A DNA stretch of 64,000 nucleotides from Hyphomicrobiales bacterium (GCA_900468625.1 UBUL01000018.1:362955-426954); one strand, 5' to 3'; counted from the stretch's first letter, positions 53,375 to 63,645 are shown. The notes: generated by a model not told the origin, from the sequence alone. Translations and numbers: made by a program.

Positions 53375-54124
53375 TCAAACGCGGACGAACCCCTTGCTGG
53401 CGACCATCAGATTGCGCGTGTAATCTTCCTTCACATCGCCGGCTGCCAGCTCCCTCGCAGTCAGCCTCTCGACGACCGCACCATTGCGCATGACGGCCAG
53501 ACGCTCACACATATGGGTGATGACGCCGAGGTCGTGGCTCACCATCACGAAGGTCAGATTGCGGTCCTTGCGCACCTGTTCGAGCAGGTTGAGCACCTCG
53601 GCCTGAACCGAGGCATCGAGAGCCGAAGTCGGCTCGTCGAGCAGCAGGATCGACGGCTCGACGATCAGCGCGCGGGCAATCGCGACGCGCTGACGCTGGC
53701 CGCCGGACAGCTGGTGCGGATAGCGGAAGCGGAAGCCGGTGCCGAGGCCGACTTCGTCTAGCGCCCTGGCGATACGGGTCTCCGTGTCGCCGATCCCATG
53801 AATCGACAAAGGCTCCAGCAACAGCCGATCGATCGTCTGGCGCGGATGCAGGGAACCGTAGGGGTCCTGAAACACCATCTGCACCTGGCGATAGAAGGTC
53901 TTGCTGCGCCTGGCGCCTTTCAGCTGCTCGCCGCCGACGCGGATCGCGCCGTTGGTCACGGGTGCAAGGCCTGCAACAGCACGCAGCAGCGTCGATTTTC
54001 CGGAGCCGGACTCGCCGACCAGGCCGAAGGATTCGCCCTTGTCGACGTCGATACCGACGGCATCGAGGGCATAATAGCCGTCATAGACGACGCTGAGATT
54101 GTCAACTGTAAGTGCTGCCGTCAT
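53375..54124 (-). CDS. Peptide ABC transporter ATPase (OppF/DppF-like)
   Basis: A 249-residue ATP-binding subunit. Walker A GESGSGKST is near residue 38, the Q-loop region YRQVQMVFQDPYGSLHPRQTI near 82, signature LSGGQRQRVAIARAL near 139 and Walker B ILLLDEPTSALD near 160. The FQDPYGSLHPR form is characteristic of OppF/DppF. ATG 54124 gives a 4-bp ATGA overlap with the upstream ATPase gene. It is the last gene of the peptide-transport operon. Confidence 0.92.
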   Translation of the reverse strand: MTAALTVDNLSVVYDGYYALDAVGIDVDKGESFGLVGESGSGKSTLLRAVAGLAPVTNGAIRVGGEQLKGARRSKTFYRQVQMVFQDPYGSLHPRQTIDRLLLEPLSIHGIGDTETRIARALDEVGLGTGFRFRYPHQLSGGQRQRVAIARALIVEPSILLLDEPTSALDASVQAEVLNLLEQVRKDRNLTFVMVSHDLGVITHMCERLAVMRNGAVVERLTARELAAGDVKEDYTRNLMVASKGFVRV

Positions 54125-54954
54125 GCCGCCCACTCCGGCTTGCGGTCGAGCACCGGCAGCGGGTGCCGGCTCTCGCCGATCTGCGGCATGCAGTTCAGCA
54201 GGCCGCGCGTATAGGGATGCTGCGCATTGTTCAATTCGGAAGCCTTGAGTTCTTCCACCACCTTGCCCGCATACATGACAAGTACGCGGTCGCAGAAGGA
54301 CGATACCAGACGCAGGTCGTGGGACACGAAAATCAGCCCCATGCCGCGTTCCGAAACGAGCTTGTCCATAATCTTCAGCACGTCGAGCTGCACCGTAACG
54401 TCGAGCGCCGAGGTCGGCTCGTCGGCAATCAAAAGCTCCGGCCCGGCGATCAGCATCATGGCGATCATGACGCGCTGGCCCATGCCGCCGGATACTTCGT
54501 GCGGATGCAGGTCATAGACGCGGCCGGGATCGCGGATCTGCACGGATTCGAGCATGGCAAGTGCACGATCCCGCGCCTCCGCCTTGCTCACCTTCTCATG
54601 CGTGCGTAGCGTTTCGGTGATCTGCTTGCCGATGGTCATGACGGGATCGAGCGAATATTTCGGATCCTGCAGCACCATGGCGATGCGCTTGCCGCGCAGC
54701 GACCGGCGCTCTCTAGCCGAAGCCGCCAGCAGATCGATGCCGCTGAAGTCAAGCCTGTTAGCCGTGACGACGCCGTGCGACGGCGTCAGCCCCATGATGG
54801 CCCGGCCCGTCTGCGACTTGCCGGAACCGCTCTCGCCGACGATGCCCAGCCGCTCGCGGCCAAGCGTGAAGGATACGCCGCGCACGGCCTCGATGACGCC
54901 GGTGCGCGTCGGATAGCGAACCTTGAGATTCTCCACGGTCAGAAGCGTCGTCAT
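54121..54954 (-). CDS. Peptide ABC transporter ATPase (OppD/DppD-like)
   Basis: The 277-residue ATPase pairs with the OppF-like subunit. Walker A is GESGSGKSQTGRAIMG near residue 38, where Gln replaces the usual Thr as in other OppD proteins. Signature SGGMGQRVMIAMML is near 153, followed by LLIADEPTSALDVTVQ. The C-terminal region with HPYTRGLLNCMPQIG belongs to the oligopeptide family. ATG 54954 overlaps the permease stop by four bases. Confidence 0.92.
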   Translation of the reverse strand: MTTLLTVENLKVRYPTRTGVIEAVRGVSFTLGRERLGIVGESGSGKSQTGRAIMGLTPSHGVVTANRLDFSGIDLLAASARERRSLRGKRIAMVLQDPKYSLDPVMTIGKQITETLRTHEKVSKAEARDRALAMLESVQIRDPGRVYDLHPHEVSGGMGQRVMIAMMLIAGPELLIADEPTSALDVTVQLDVLKIMDKLVSERGMGLIFVSHDLRLVSSFCDRVLVMYAGKVVEELKASELNNAQHPYTRGLLNCMPQIGESRHPLPVLDRKPEWAA

Positions 54955-55877
54955 TGCCCGCTCTCCTTCGGATCGAGCGCATCGCGCAGACCGTCGCCGA
55001 GCAGGTTGAAGCCGAGACTGACGATGAGGATCGCGATGCCGGGCATGGCTGCCACCCACCATTGATCGAGATAGTATTTGAAGCCGCTGGCGATCATGAC
55101 GCCCCACTCCGGCAGCGGCGGCTGCGCGCCGAGACCGAGGAAGCCGAGACCGGCGGCCGTCAGGATCACACCCGCCATGTCGAGCGTGACGCGGACGATC
55201 ACTGAGGAGATGCAGAGCGGCATGACGTGACGGAAGATGATGCGCAAGGGTGAGGCACCCATGAGCTGCACCGCGGCGATATAGTCCGAACGCCGCACCG
55301 TCATGGTTTCGGCGCGCGCCAGACGCGCATAGGGCGGCCAGGAGGTGATGGCGATCGCGATGACCGCATTCTCGATGCCGGCACCGAGCGCGCCGGCGAA
55401 GGCCAGCGCCAGCACCAGTTTCGGGAAGGCGAGGAAGATATCGGTGATGCGCATCAGAATCACATCGACCCAGCCGCCAAGATAGCCTGATACCATGCCG
55501 ATGATCAGCCCGATCGGCGCCGAGATGATCGCAACCAGAATAACGATATAAAGCGTCCAGCGCGAACCGTAGACGAGGCGCGAGAGGATGTCGCGCCCGA
55601 GGTCGTCGGTCCCGAGAAGATAGCCCGGCGTACCCGGGGGCTTCAGATAGGCATTGGTCAGGTCGCCGATCACGGGTGAATGCGGTGCGATGACATCGGC
55701 CAGCGCCGCCACGAGCACGAGTGCGATGATGATGAGCAGTCCGATGACGGCCAGGCGATTGGCGGAAAATTGCCGCCAGGTGACATAGGCGCGCCCGAGT
55801 CTCGCCTGCCGGCGCGACTGCGGCCGGTCGGAGAGCAGCCAGTCCCTCAAGCTGGGTTGGGTGGTCTCGACAGTCAT
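54951..55877 (-). CDS. Peptide ABC transporter permease (DppC-like)
   Basis: A 308-residue inner-membrane protein with an N-terminal cytoplasmic part and six helices. The family opening segment YVTWRQFSANRLAVIGLLIIIALVLVA lies near 28-55, PPGTPGYLLGTDDLGRDILSRLVYGSR is near 82, and the EAA loop is DYIAAVQLMGASPLRIIFRHVMP near 200. Translationally coupled on both sides by 4-bp overlaps. Confidence 0.92.
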   Translation of the reverse strand: MTVETTQPSLRDWLLSDRPQSRRQARLGRAYVTWRQFSANRLAVIGLLIIIALVLVAALADVIAPHSPVIGDLTNAYLKPPGTPGYLLGTDDLGRDILSRLVYGSRWTLYIVILVAIISAPIGLIIGMVSGYLGGWVDVILMRITDIFLAFPKLVLALAFAGALGAGIENAVIAIAITSWPPYARLARAETMTVRRSDYIAAVQLMGASPLRIIFRHVMPLCISSVIVRVTLDMAGVILTAAGLGFLGLGAQPPLPEWGVMIASGFKYYLDQWWVAAMPGIAILIVSLGFNLLGDGLRDALDPKESGQ

Positions 55878-56941
55878 TTACGTCGGGTCCTTGGATCCAG
55901 GGTCCGATACAGGAGATCGGAAATCAGATTGATGCCGATGAAGACAGTACCGACGACGATCGTGCCGCCGAGAACGGCGTTCATGTCGGCATTGCGCAGC
56001 GAACTGGTGATGTAGAAGCCGATGCCCGGCCAGGAGAACACGATCTCCGTCAGCACGGAGCCTTCGAGCAGCCCGGCATAGGAGAGCGCGATCACCGTGA
56101 TCAGCGGCACGGCGGCGCTGCGAAGGGCATGGCCCCAGATCACCCGTGTTTCGGAAAGCCCCTTGGCGCGGGCCGCGACGATATATTCCTGACCCAGCTC
56201 GTTCAGCATGAAGCTGCGCGTCATGCGGCTGATATAGGCAAGCGAGAAATAGCCGAGCAGCGACGCCGGCAGGATGATGTGGCGGAACACGTCCCAGAAA
56301 ACATCCCATTGCCCCTGCATGGCGCTGTCCAGCAGGAAGAAGCCCGTGATTGGCGTGAAAGTATATTCATAGGCGATATCGATACGGCCGGGATAGGCGA
56401 CCCAGTTCAGCTTCGCATAGAAGATGACGAGCGAAACCATGGCCAGCCAGAAGACCGGCACCGAATAGCCGACAAGGCCGATCACGCGGACGATCTGGTC
56501 GATGAAGCTGTTGCGGCGCACCGCGGCAAGGACGCCGAAGGGAACTCCGAACAAGGCCCCGATGATCGTGCCGACCGTCGCAAGCTCCATCGTCGCCGGA
56601 AAGACGCGCCTGATATCGTCCATGACCGGATTGGTCGTCAGCACCGAAGTACCGAAATCGCCGCTCAGGGCGCTCAGGAGATAATAATAGAATTGCAGAT
56701 AGAGCGGCTCGTCCAGATGCATCTCGCGACGCAGGCGCTCCAGCATCGCCTGAGGCGCGTGATCGCCGGCGATCGCCAGTGCCGGATCGATCGGAATGAC
56801 GCGGCCGATGAAGAAGGTGACGGCGAGTAGGCCGAGATAGGTCGTGACGGCCACGACCAGAAATCGCAGCAGACCCATGAAAAAGGGAACGGCACGGCCC
56901 TTTTTGGGCCGCACCTGCATTTTCCGTTCGACGGTGCTCAA
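55874..56941 (-). CDS. Peptide ABC transporter permease (DppB-like)
   Basis: A 355-residue membrane protein with six helices. The DppB-type features are DPALAIAGDHAPQAMLERLRREMHLDEPL in the first periplasmic loop near 53 and EYIVAARAKGLSETRVIWGHALRSA, the EAA loop, near 252. The N-terminus has about 20 extra basic residues before the first helix. It lies 21 bases after the binding-protein stop and overlaps the next permease by four bases. Confidence 0.92.
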   Translation of the reverse strand: MSTVERKMQVRPKKGRAVPFFMGLLRFLVVAVTTYLGLLAVTFFIGRVIPIDPALAIAGDHAPQAMLERLRREMHLDEPLYLQFYYYLLSALSGDFGTSVLTTNPVMDDIRRVFPATMELATVGTIIGALFGVPFGVLAAVRRNSFIDQIVRVIGLVGYSVPVFWLAMVSLVIFYAKLNWVAYPGRIDIAYEYTFTPITGFFLLDSAMQGQWDVFWDVFRHIILPASLLGYFSLAYISRMTRSFMLNELGQEYIVAARAKGLSETRVIWGHALRSAAVPLITVIALSYAGLLEGSVLTEIVFSWPGIGFYITSSLRNADMNAVLGGTIVVGTVFIGINLISDLLYRTLDPRTRRK

Positions 56942-56962
56942 AGAACTAATCCTGCCGGATCA

Positions 56963-58603
56963 TTACTTCGAGATCGGCCAGACGAAGTTGTTGTCGAAGC
57001 TCGGGCCGAGCTTGAAATCCTTCACGTCCTTGCGATAGCCGGCGACTTCCGTCTGCTGATAGAGGATGACGAAGGGGCTCGCATCCAGGAATTTCTTCTG
57101 GATGTCCTGATACATGGCGCCACGCTTGGTCGCATCGCCTTCGAAGAGCGCCGCCTTGGCTTCCTTCTCCAGCTCGGGTGAAGTCCAGGTGTTGCGCCAG
57201 ACGAGCGTCTTGTTGGTGCTGGTATCGGAATTGTCGTCGTTCGTGGTGAACGTATCGGCATTGGAATGGGGATCCCAATAGTCCGGACCCCAGTTGCCGA
57301 AATAGATATCGTGATTGCGGGCACGATACTTCGTCAGCTTCTGCTTGCCGTCGCCGGGGATGATCTCCACCTTGATGCCGGCCTGGCCGAGCGTCTGCTG
57401 GATCGCAGTCGCGACACCCGTATCCGGCTCGATGCTGCGCACGTCCATGGTGATCGAGAAGCCGTTGGGCAGCCCCGCCTTCGCCAGCAATTCCTTGGCC
57501 TTGGCGACGTCGAGCTTGAACGGATTCTCATCGAGCGAACCGAGCATGCCCTTCGGCTCGAAGGTCTGGTGGATCTCGCCGATGCCCTTGATCAGCGTTT
57601 TGCCGATGGCATCATAGTCGACCAGCCATTTGAACGCCTGCTGCACTTCCGGCTTGGCCAGATTGGCGTTCTTCTGGTTGAGGCTCATATAGTAGATCGT
57701 ACCCTTCGGCGCGCTGGTCGAAGCGAGCTGCTGGTTCTTCTCGATAGCCTGGAGATCGGTCGGCGAAAGGTTGCGGGCGATGTCGATATCGCCGTTTTCA
57801 AGCGCCAGGCGCTGGGCCGAGCTTTCCTTCATGAAGCGATAGATGACGCGGTTGAGCTTCGCCTTTTCGCCATAATAATTTTCGTTGCGCTCCAGCACGA
57901 CGGCTTCGTTGGCGCGCCATTCACGCAGCTTGAACGGGCCGGAACCGGCAAAGCCGGTCTTCAGCCAGCCGTTGCCGAAATCATTGTCATACTTGTAGTC
58001 GGCGGTCGGCGTTGCCGGCTTCACATGCTGCAGAACCAGCTTCTTGTCCACCACTTCGGCGACGGTCGCGGTCAGGCAGTTCAGCACGAAGCTCGGCGCA
58101 TAGGGCTTATCGACGGTGAAGGTAAAGGTGTTCGCGTCGGTGGCCTTGGCCTTTTCCGTCACATTGGCGCCGGTGAGGCCGAACTGGGTGAGAATGAAGG
58201 CCGGGCTCTTGTCGAGCTTGACGACACGCTCGAAGGACCATGCGACGTCTTCGGCGGTGATCGGATTGCCGGACGCGAATTTCAGGCCGGGCTTCAGCTT
58301 GAACGTATACGTCAGGTGATCGTCGGAGACCGACCAGCTTTCGGCAAGGTCGCCCTTGATCTTCGAGGTGTCGTTGATATCGAGGCGAACGAGCAGGCTG
58401 TAGGTGTTGCCGGTGATTTCGGCAGCCGACAGCTCATAGGCTTCCGCCGGGTCCATGCTCAGAATATCATCGAAGGCAAAGCCTTCGACCAGCGTGTCCT
58501 TGGGCGTCGCGGCATATGCGTTCGGCGCCGCCATCAGCAAAATCGAGAGAGCGACGCCAGCGGAAAGTGCGCGGACACCGCGGTTCATCTTGGTGATCAT
58601 CAT
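56963..58603 (-). CDS. Peptide ABC transporter binding protein (family 5)
   Basis: The 546-residue periplasmic protein belongs to solute-binding family 5, which binds di- and oligopeptides. A signal peptide ends near AYA around residue 30. Typical blocks are SLLVRLDINDTSKIKGDLAESW near 70-92 and YTFKLKPGLKFASG near 100. ATG 58603 is preferred over one three codons earlier because AAGGGGA then has the right spacing. It follows the dipeptidase gene by 36 bases and leads the transporter cistrons. Confidence 0.9.
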   Translation of the reverse strand: MMITKMNRGVRALSAGVALSILLMAAPNAYAATPKDTLVEGFAFDDILSMDPAEAYELSAAEITGNTYSLLVRLDINDTSKIKGDLAESWSVSDDHLTYTFKLKPGLKFASGNPITAEDVAWSFERVVKLDKSPAFILTQFGLTGANVTEKAKATDANTFTFTVDKPYAPSFVLNCLTATVAEVVDKKLVLQHVKPATPTADYKYDNDFGNGWLKTGFAGSGPFKLREWRANEAVVLERNENYYGEKAKLNRVIYRFMKESSAQRLALENGDIDIARNLSPTDLQAIEKNQQLASTSAPKGTIYYMSLNQKNANLAKPEVQQAFKWLVDYDAIGKTLIKGIGEIHQTFEPKGMLGSLDENPFKLDVAKAKELLAKAGLPNGFSITMDVRSIEPDTGVATAIQQTLGQAGIKVEIIPGDGKQKLTKYRARNHDIYFGNWGPDYWDPHSNADTFTTNDDNSDTSTNKTLVWRNTWTSPELEKEAKAALFEGDATKRGAMYQDIQKKFLDASPFVILYQQTEVAGYRKDVKDFKLGPSFDNNFVWPISK

Positions 58604-58639
58604 TGTTTTCATTCCCCTTTTAATAAACTTTACGCAATA

Positions 58640-59710
58640 TCAGGACGCAGTTGACCGGCTGTCTTCCTTCCAAGCGGACGCCAGGACACGAAGCCAGTTC
58701 TCCCTGCACAGCTTCACCAGATCAGCCTCACCATAACCAGCGTTCCGAAGCGCTTCAATCAGCTTCTGGTTGCCTGCTGCATCGCTAATTTTCGCAGGAA
58801 TCGTGGCGCCGTCGAAATCCGATCCGAGGCCGACGCAGTCGATGCCGACACGGCCGACGAGATGATCGACATGCCGCACCATCGCCTCGAGCGGCGTATC
58901 GGCATCCGAGCGCGCATCGTCGCGCAGCATCGCCGTCGCATAGTTGAGGCCGACGATGCCATGGCTCTCCTTGATAGCATCGAGCTGCTTGTCAGTGAGA
59001 TTGCGCGCGACCGGCGTCAGCGCATGAGCGTTGGAGTGGCTCGCGACCAGCGGCTGGTCTGAGGTCTTCGCCACATCCCAGAAGCCTTTCTCGGTGATGT
59101 GGGCGAGATCGACCAGGATGCCGAGCCGGTTGCATTCGCGCACCAGCGCGAAGCCGGCTTCGGTGAGGCCAGGCCCGGTATCCGGCGAGCTCGGATAGGC
59201 AAAGGGCACGCCATGCGCAAAAACATTGTTGCGGCTCCAGACCGGGCCGAGCGAACGCAGGCCCGCGGCATAGAAGGTTTCGAGCGCGACGAGATCGGCA
59301 TCGATCGCCTCGCAGCCTTCCATGTGCATGACAGCGGCGAAGATACCCTTCTCCATGCAAGCGCGGATCTCGGCGGTGGAGCGGCAGAGCCTCCAGGCGC
59401 CGGCGCGGTCGAGCCGCAGCGCGATCGCCGCCATTTCCAGCGCAATGCCGAGAGAAGGCGCCCGCTCCAACGGGGTCGCCAAAGGCGTGGCATAATGGCC
59501 GTTACTATCAGGATCGGCAAAGACGAGATCGCCCGACGGAATATAAATGGCGCAGAGGCCGCCACCCAGGCCGCCGGCCCGGGCGCGCGGTGCATCGATA
59601 TGGCCGCTGGACGTCCCATTCCTGAATTCGGCGATCGGATCGGCGCCGTCGCGCGCATGATGCCAGAGTCTCAAGAGAACGTCATTGTGACCATCGAATA
59701 CGGATTGCAT
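58640..59710 (-). CDS. Membrane-dipeptidase family peptidase (M19)
   Basis: The 356-residue zinc peptidase of the renal dipeptidase family cleaves dipeptides, often including D-amino-acid forms. The metal motif DGHNDVLLRL is at residues 6-15, the bridging glutamate is in HMEGCEAID near 130, then VDLAHITEKGFWDVA near 200 and SHSNAHAL near 224, and GLGSDFDGA near 297. There is no signal peptide, so it acts in the cytoplasm on imported peptides. As the first gene of the operon it ties peptide uptake to hydrolysis. Confidence 0.9.
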   Translation of the reverse strand: MQSVFDGHNDVLLRLWHHARDGADPIAEFRNGTSSGHIDAPRARAGGLGGGLCAIYIPSGDLVFADPDSNGHYATPLATPLERAPSLGIALEMAAIALRLDRAGAWRLCRSTAEIRACMEKGIFAAVMHMEGCEAIDADLVALETFYAAGLRSLGPVWSRNNVFAHGVPFAYPSSPDTGPGLTEAGFALVRECNRLGILVDLAHITEKGFWDVAKTSDQPLVASHSNAHALTPVARNLTDKQLDAIKESHGIVGLNYATAMLRDDARSDADTPLEAMVRHVDHLVGRVGIDCVGLGSDFDGATIPAKISDAAGNQKLIEALRNAGYGEADLVKLCRENWLRVLASAWKEDSRSTAS

Positions 59711-59828
59711 CGTCTATCCTGGATGAAGCGCTCGAGGGAGCAAATGGAAAGCGGCCAGAATAGAAAAGCTGACAGGATTCGCCATACCCAAATGAAAAAA
59801 ATTTGCATTTGCATGGAACGGCATATTT

Positions 59829-59860
59829 AAAAAAGAAAAGGCGGGGCAAAACCCCGCCTC
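59829..59860 (-). terminator. Rho-independent terminator of the sugar ABC operon
   Basis: On the minus strand GGCGGGG and CCCCGCC form a 7-bp stem with a 5-nt loop followed by TTTTCTTTTTT. It lies 40 bases past the stop of the sugar permease gene and separates it from the dipeptidase operon. Confidence 0.9.
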
Positions 59861-59899
59861 GAGAGAATGCTTTAAAACGCTGACGATGTGTCGGGCATT

Positions 59900-60925
59900 T
59901 CAGCGCTTGGCCCGCTTCTTCTGGCGGTAGACGTCGATGGCAACCGCCGCGACGATGATGAAGCCCTTGGCGATTTCCTGGTAATAGGCATCGACATTGA
60001 GGAAGGTGAAGCCCGAGATCATGACGCCAAGGATAACCGTGCCGATCACTGTGCCGGCGATGCGGCCGACGCCGCCCGTCAGCGACGTGCCGCCGATGAC
60101 CGCCGCCGCGATCGCATCCAGCTCGTAGTTGACGCCCATGCCGGCCTGCGCCGTCTGCACGCGGGCGGCGGTGATGATGCCGGCAAGGCCCGCCAGTAGT
60201 CCGGCAATGGCATAGACCTTGACCAGATGCGCCTCGACATTGATGCCCGAGACGCGCGCCGCCTGCACATTGGCGCCGATCGCATAGGTAAACTTGCCGT
60301 AGCGCGTGTAGCGCAGCACGATATGGAAGAGGACCGCGATGATCAGGAAGACGACGACGGGCCAGATGCCGGAACCGATGAAATTGAACTGATCGGTGAG
60401 GCCCGAGATCGGCTGACCCTTGGTATAGAGCTTCGAGAGGCCGCGGGCCGAGACCATCATCCCGAGCGTCGCGATGAAGGGCGGGATCTTCGTCTTCGTG
60501 ATCAGCTGGCCGTTGATGTAGCCGGCGACCAGACCAAGCAGCAGGCCGATACTGATCGGAACGAAGAAGGGCATGTCGGTCAGCGCGGGATAAACGGCCC
60601 GCGCCCAGGTCGATGACTGGGCGAAGCTCGCCGCGACCATGGCCGTCAGGCCGACAACCGAGCCGGATGAGAGATCGATACCGCCTGTTATGATGACCTG
60701 CGTCACGCCGACCGAGATGATGCCGATGACGGAGACCTGCAGGATCATGATCTTCAGGCGCTGCAAATTCATCAGGAAGCTCTGCCCGACGAAGATCCAG
60801 CCGAGGATCTCACAAAGAAGCGCAATGCCGATCAGCACCAGGAAGATGCCGAGTTCCGGCGGAACACGGCGGCGTCTTGGCCGTGTGACTGCCGGGGCGG
60901 CCGCCTCTGCAACTTTGCTAACCAT
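59900..60925 (-). CDS. Sugar ABC transporter permease (RbsC-like)
   Basis: A 341-residue membrane protein of the ribose/inositol/autoinducer-2 permease family with eight to ten helices. Diagnostic segments are ITGGIDLSSGSVVGLTAMVAA near residue 86, AATLGMM-like FIATLGMMVSARGLSKLY near 151, and the GTSLTGGVGRIAGTVIG stretch near 270. GGGAGG precedes ATG 60925. It is the last gene of the sugar operon. Confidence 0.92.
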   Translation of the reverse strand: MVSKVAEAAAPAVTRPRRRRVPPELGIFLVLIGIALLCEILGWIFVGQSFLMNLQRLKIMILQVSVIGIISVGVTQVIITGGIDLSSGSVVGLTAMVAASFAQSSTWARAVYPALTDMPFFVPISIGLLLGLVAGYINGQLITKTKIPPFIATLGMMVSARGLSKLYTKGQPISGLTDQFNFIGSGIWPVVVFLIIAVLFHIVLRYTRYGKFTYAIGANVQAARVSGINVEAHLVKVYAIAGLLAGLAGIITAARVQTAQAGMGVNYELDAIAAAVIGGTSLTGGVGRIAGTVIGTVILGVMISGFTFLNVDAYYQEIAKGFIIVAAVAIDVYRQKKRAKR

Positions 60926-60957
60926 GGTTCAATCCTCCCTTGCGATGATTGGCGGCG

Positions 60958-62499
60958 TCACTGCGCGGCCAGCTCCATCACCTTCACTTGAGTTGCTTCT
61001 GCGCGATCCAGGAATCCGGTCACCCGCCCTTCGTGCATCACCATGATGCGATCGCTCATGCCGAGCACTTCGGGCATTTCCGACGAGATCATGATGACGG
61101 CGGCGCCGTTGCGCGCCATTTCGGTAACGAGACGGTGGATTTCCGCCTTGGCGCCGACATCGATGCCGCGCGTCGGCTCGTCCAGGATCAGAATGCGGGG
61201 ATTGGTGAGCATCCACCGGCCGATCAGTGCCTTCTGCTGATTGCCGCCGGAGAGATTTTCGATCCGTTCGTCGAGGTTCGGCGTCTTGACGCGCAACTTC
61301 CGGGCCATCTCTTCGCAGGCCTCTTCGATCGCGGCCTCCTGAACGAAGCCGCCGCGCACGAACTTGTCGTGCAGCACGGCGACCTGCATGTTCTCCAGCA
61401 CGCTGAGGATGAGAAGACAGCCCGTATCCTTGCGATCCTCGGTCAGGAAGGCCATGCGGTGGCGGATCGCATCCGCCGGCGAGGAAATCTCGGCCGTCTT
61501 GCCGAAAAGCTCGATCGAGCCGGACGAGGCCGGCGTGACGCCGAAGATGGTCTCTGCGACATTGGACCGGCCCGATCCGACAAGCCCGGCAACGCCGAGA
61601 ATTTCGCCGGCTCTGACGTCGAAGGATACATTGGAGAACACACCGTCAAGGCTAAGATCCTTGACCGAAAGGATGGTCTCGCCGATTGGCACCTCTTCCT
61701 TCGGGAACATCTGCGTGATCTCGCGGCCGACCATCATGCGGATGATGTCGTCGCGGGTCACGTCGGTCGAGGCATGCGTGCCGATATATTTGCCGTCGCG
61801 GAACACCGAAAATTCATCGGCAATCTCGAACAGCTCGTTCATCTTGTGGGTGATGTAGACGATGCCGATGCCCTGTGCGCGCAGATCGCGGATGATCTGG
61901 AAGAGATGCGCCACTTCGCGCTCGGTAAGCGCCGAAGTCGGCTCGTCCATGATCAGTACGTCGGAATTGTAGGAAACCGCCTTGGCGATCTCGACCATCT
62001 GCCGGCTTGCGACGGAAAGCTCGCGCACCTGGATTTCCGGGTCGATGGAAATATTGAGACGCTGGAAGAGTTCCTCGGTCTTGCGGCTCATCTCCGCATG
62101 GTCGACGAGGCCGAACCGGTTCTTCGGCTCGCGCCGGATCCAGATATTCTCCGAAACCGTCATGAAGGGCATCAGGTTCAGTTCCTGATGGATCATGGCG
62201 ATGCCGTTTTCCAGCGCGTCGAGGGGCGACTTCAGCCGGATTTCGACACCTTTCAGGCGCACTTCGCCCTGATCGGGAATATAAATGCCGGCAAGGATCT
62301 TCATCAGCGTCGATTTGCCCGCACCATTTTCGCCCATCAGTGCATGCACCGTTCCGCGCTTGAGACGGAAGGAAACGTCATCGAGGGCGAGCACGCCGGG
62401 AAATTCCTTGCGGATGCCTTCCGCGCTCAGCAGATAGGCGGCATTGGGGACAGCGCCGCTGGCGCGCACCGCCGCCATGGTGGATGGGCTCACAGCCAT
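60958..62499 (-). CDS. Sugar ABC transporter ATPase (RbsA-like, two cassettes)
   Basis: The 513-residue protein has two fused ATP-binding domains. The first is canonical: Walker [10 protein letters not shown] near residue 54, [15 protein letters not shown] near 160 and [14 protein letters not shown] near 181. The second has the usual degenerate P-loop (GLVGSGRSN near 302), signature [14 protein letters not shown] near 415 and [13 protein letters not shown] near 437. This asymmetric pattern is normal for RbsA, MglA and XylG proteins. GGGAGGG lies five bases before the ATG. Confidence 0.93.
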   Translation of the reverse strand: MAVSPSTMAAVRASGAVPNAAYLLSAEGIRKEFPGVLALDDVSFRLKRGTVHALMGENGAGKSTLMKILAGIYIPDQGEVRLKGVEIRLKSPLDALENGIAMIHQELNLMPFMTVSENIWIRREPKNRFGLVDHAEMSRKTEELFQRLNISIDPEIQVRELSVASRQMVEIAKAVSYNSDVLIMDEPTSALTEREVAHLFQIIRDLRAQGIGIVYITHKMNELFEIADEFSVFRDGKYIGTHASTDVTRDDIIRMMVGREITQMFPKEEVPIGETILSVKDLSLDGVFSNVSFDVRAGEILGVAGLVGSGRSNVAETIFGVTPASSGSIELFGKTAEISSPADAIRHRMAFLTEDRKDTGCLLILSVLENMQVAVLHDKFVRGGFVQEAAIEEACEEMARKLRVKTPNLDERIENLSGGNQQKALIGRWMLTNPRILILDEPTRGIDVGAKAEIHRLVTEMARNGAAVIMISSEMPEVLGMSDRIMVMHEGRVTGFLDRAEATQVKVMELAAQ

Positions 62500-62571
62500 T
62501 TTTCCCTCCCGGGCAGATCGGATTTCAAGGGATGCGGGCTTAAGACCCGCATCCGTCGATCACTCTCGTCA

Positions 62572-63498
62572 TCAGTTCTTCTTGACGAAGTCCTTGACGT
62601 TGGTCGGCGTGACGAGCTGGAAGGGAATGTACACCTTCTTCTCGATCTTATCGCCCTTGGCGAGCTTCAGCGCGGCATCGACCGCACCCTTGCCCTGGCC
62701 GGCGGCATCCTGGAACACGGTGACCTTCAGGTCGCCGGCCTGCATCGCGGCAAGCGCGTCCTGCGTCGCATCGACGCCGGCAACGACGATCTTGTTCAGC
62801 GGCTTGCCAGCCGCCTTCAGCGCCTGGATGGCGCCGATGGCCATTTCGTCGTTGTTGGAGATGACGGCATCGAATTCGAGACCGCTGGATAGCCAGTTGG
62901 TCATCAGGTCGGCGCCCTGGGTACGCTGCCAGTTGGCGGTCTGCTCCTGAACGATCTGGATGCCCTTGCACGCATCGGTCGCCACGACATCATGGACGTC
63001 CTTGGTGCGCATGCGGGCAGCCTGGTTCGAGAGTTCGCCCATCATGATGACGGCCTTGCCCTTGCCGCCGAGGATTCGGCATACTTCCTTGGCTTCCAGC
63101 GTGCCGGATTCCTGCTCGTTGGAGGCGACGAAAGCCTGCTGGTCCGGAAGGCTGTCGACGTTTGCCGGCTCGCGGTTGACATAGACCAGCGGGATCTTGG
63201 CATCGGCGGCGAGCTTGGAAATGGCAGCCGTCGCGTCGGTATCGACCGGGTTCACGATGATGGCATCGACCTTACTGGCGATAAAGTTCTGGATCTGGCT
63301 CTGCTGCTTGGCAATGTCGTTCTGAGCGTCTTCGACCTGCAGCGTCACGCCCTTGTCCTTTGCGTAATCCTGCATGCCGTTGCGAAGAACGGTCAGAAAG
63401 TTGTCGTCGAAGAGGGCCATCGACACGCCGATAGTTTGGGCGTGGGCGGCAGTCGACAACAAAAGCGCCATTGCTGAGCCAAGGATAAATTTCTTCAT
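62572..63498 (-). CDS. Sugar ABC transporter binding protein (ribose/inositol type)
   Basis: This 308-residue periplasmic protein of family 1/4 (Peripla_BP_4) has a signal peptide ending AHA near residue 19. The mature part starts TIGVSMALFDDNFLTVLRNG, and ligand-site segments follow: NPVDTDATAA near 100, YVNREP near 127, ISNNDEMAIGA near 234 and AGVDATQDAL near 262. The overall form is nearest to inositol- or rhizopine-type binding proteins (IbpA/MocB-like), with ribose as alternative. GGAGG precedes ATG 63498. It is the first gene of the operon. Confidence 0.87.
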   Translation of the reverse strand: MKKFILGSAMALLLSTAAHAQTIGVSMALFDDNFLTVLRNGMQDYAKDKGVTLQVEDAQNDIAKQQSQIQNFIASKVDAIIVNPVDTDATAAISKLAADAKIPLVYVNREPANVDSLPDQQAFVASNEQESGTLEAKEVCRILGGKGKAVIMMGELSNQAARMRTKDVHDVVATDACKGIQIVQEQTANWQRTQGADLMTNWLSSGLEFDAVISNNDEMAIGAIQALKAAGKPLNKIVVAGVDATQDALAAMQAGDLKVTVFQDAAGQGKGAVDAALKLAKGDKIEKKVYIPFQLVTPTNVKDFVKKN

Positions 63499-63645
63499 GT
63501 CTTCCTCCCAGATACGGTGCCGGCCACACCCCTCCTGAATGCCGGAGCCCTCGATCTCGACCGCAGGGCCTTTATTCAATTCGGCCAGCACTCCCATGAC
63601 GGCCATATTGAAAACGGAACAAACAAACCGTAAAATTCCTTATGC

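Noticed and set aside
60949..62892. A 647-codon plus-strand open frame
   Set aside because: Antisense to the sugar ABC ATPase and the end of the binding-protein gene, whose motifs are complete.
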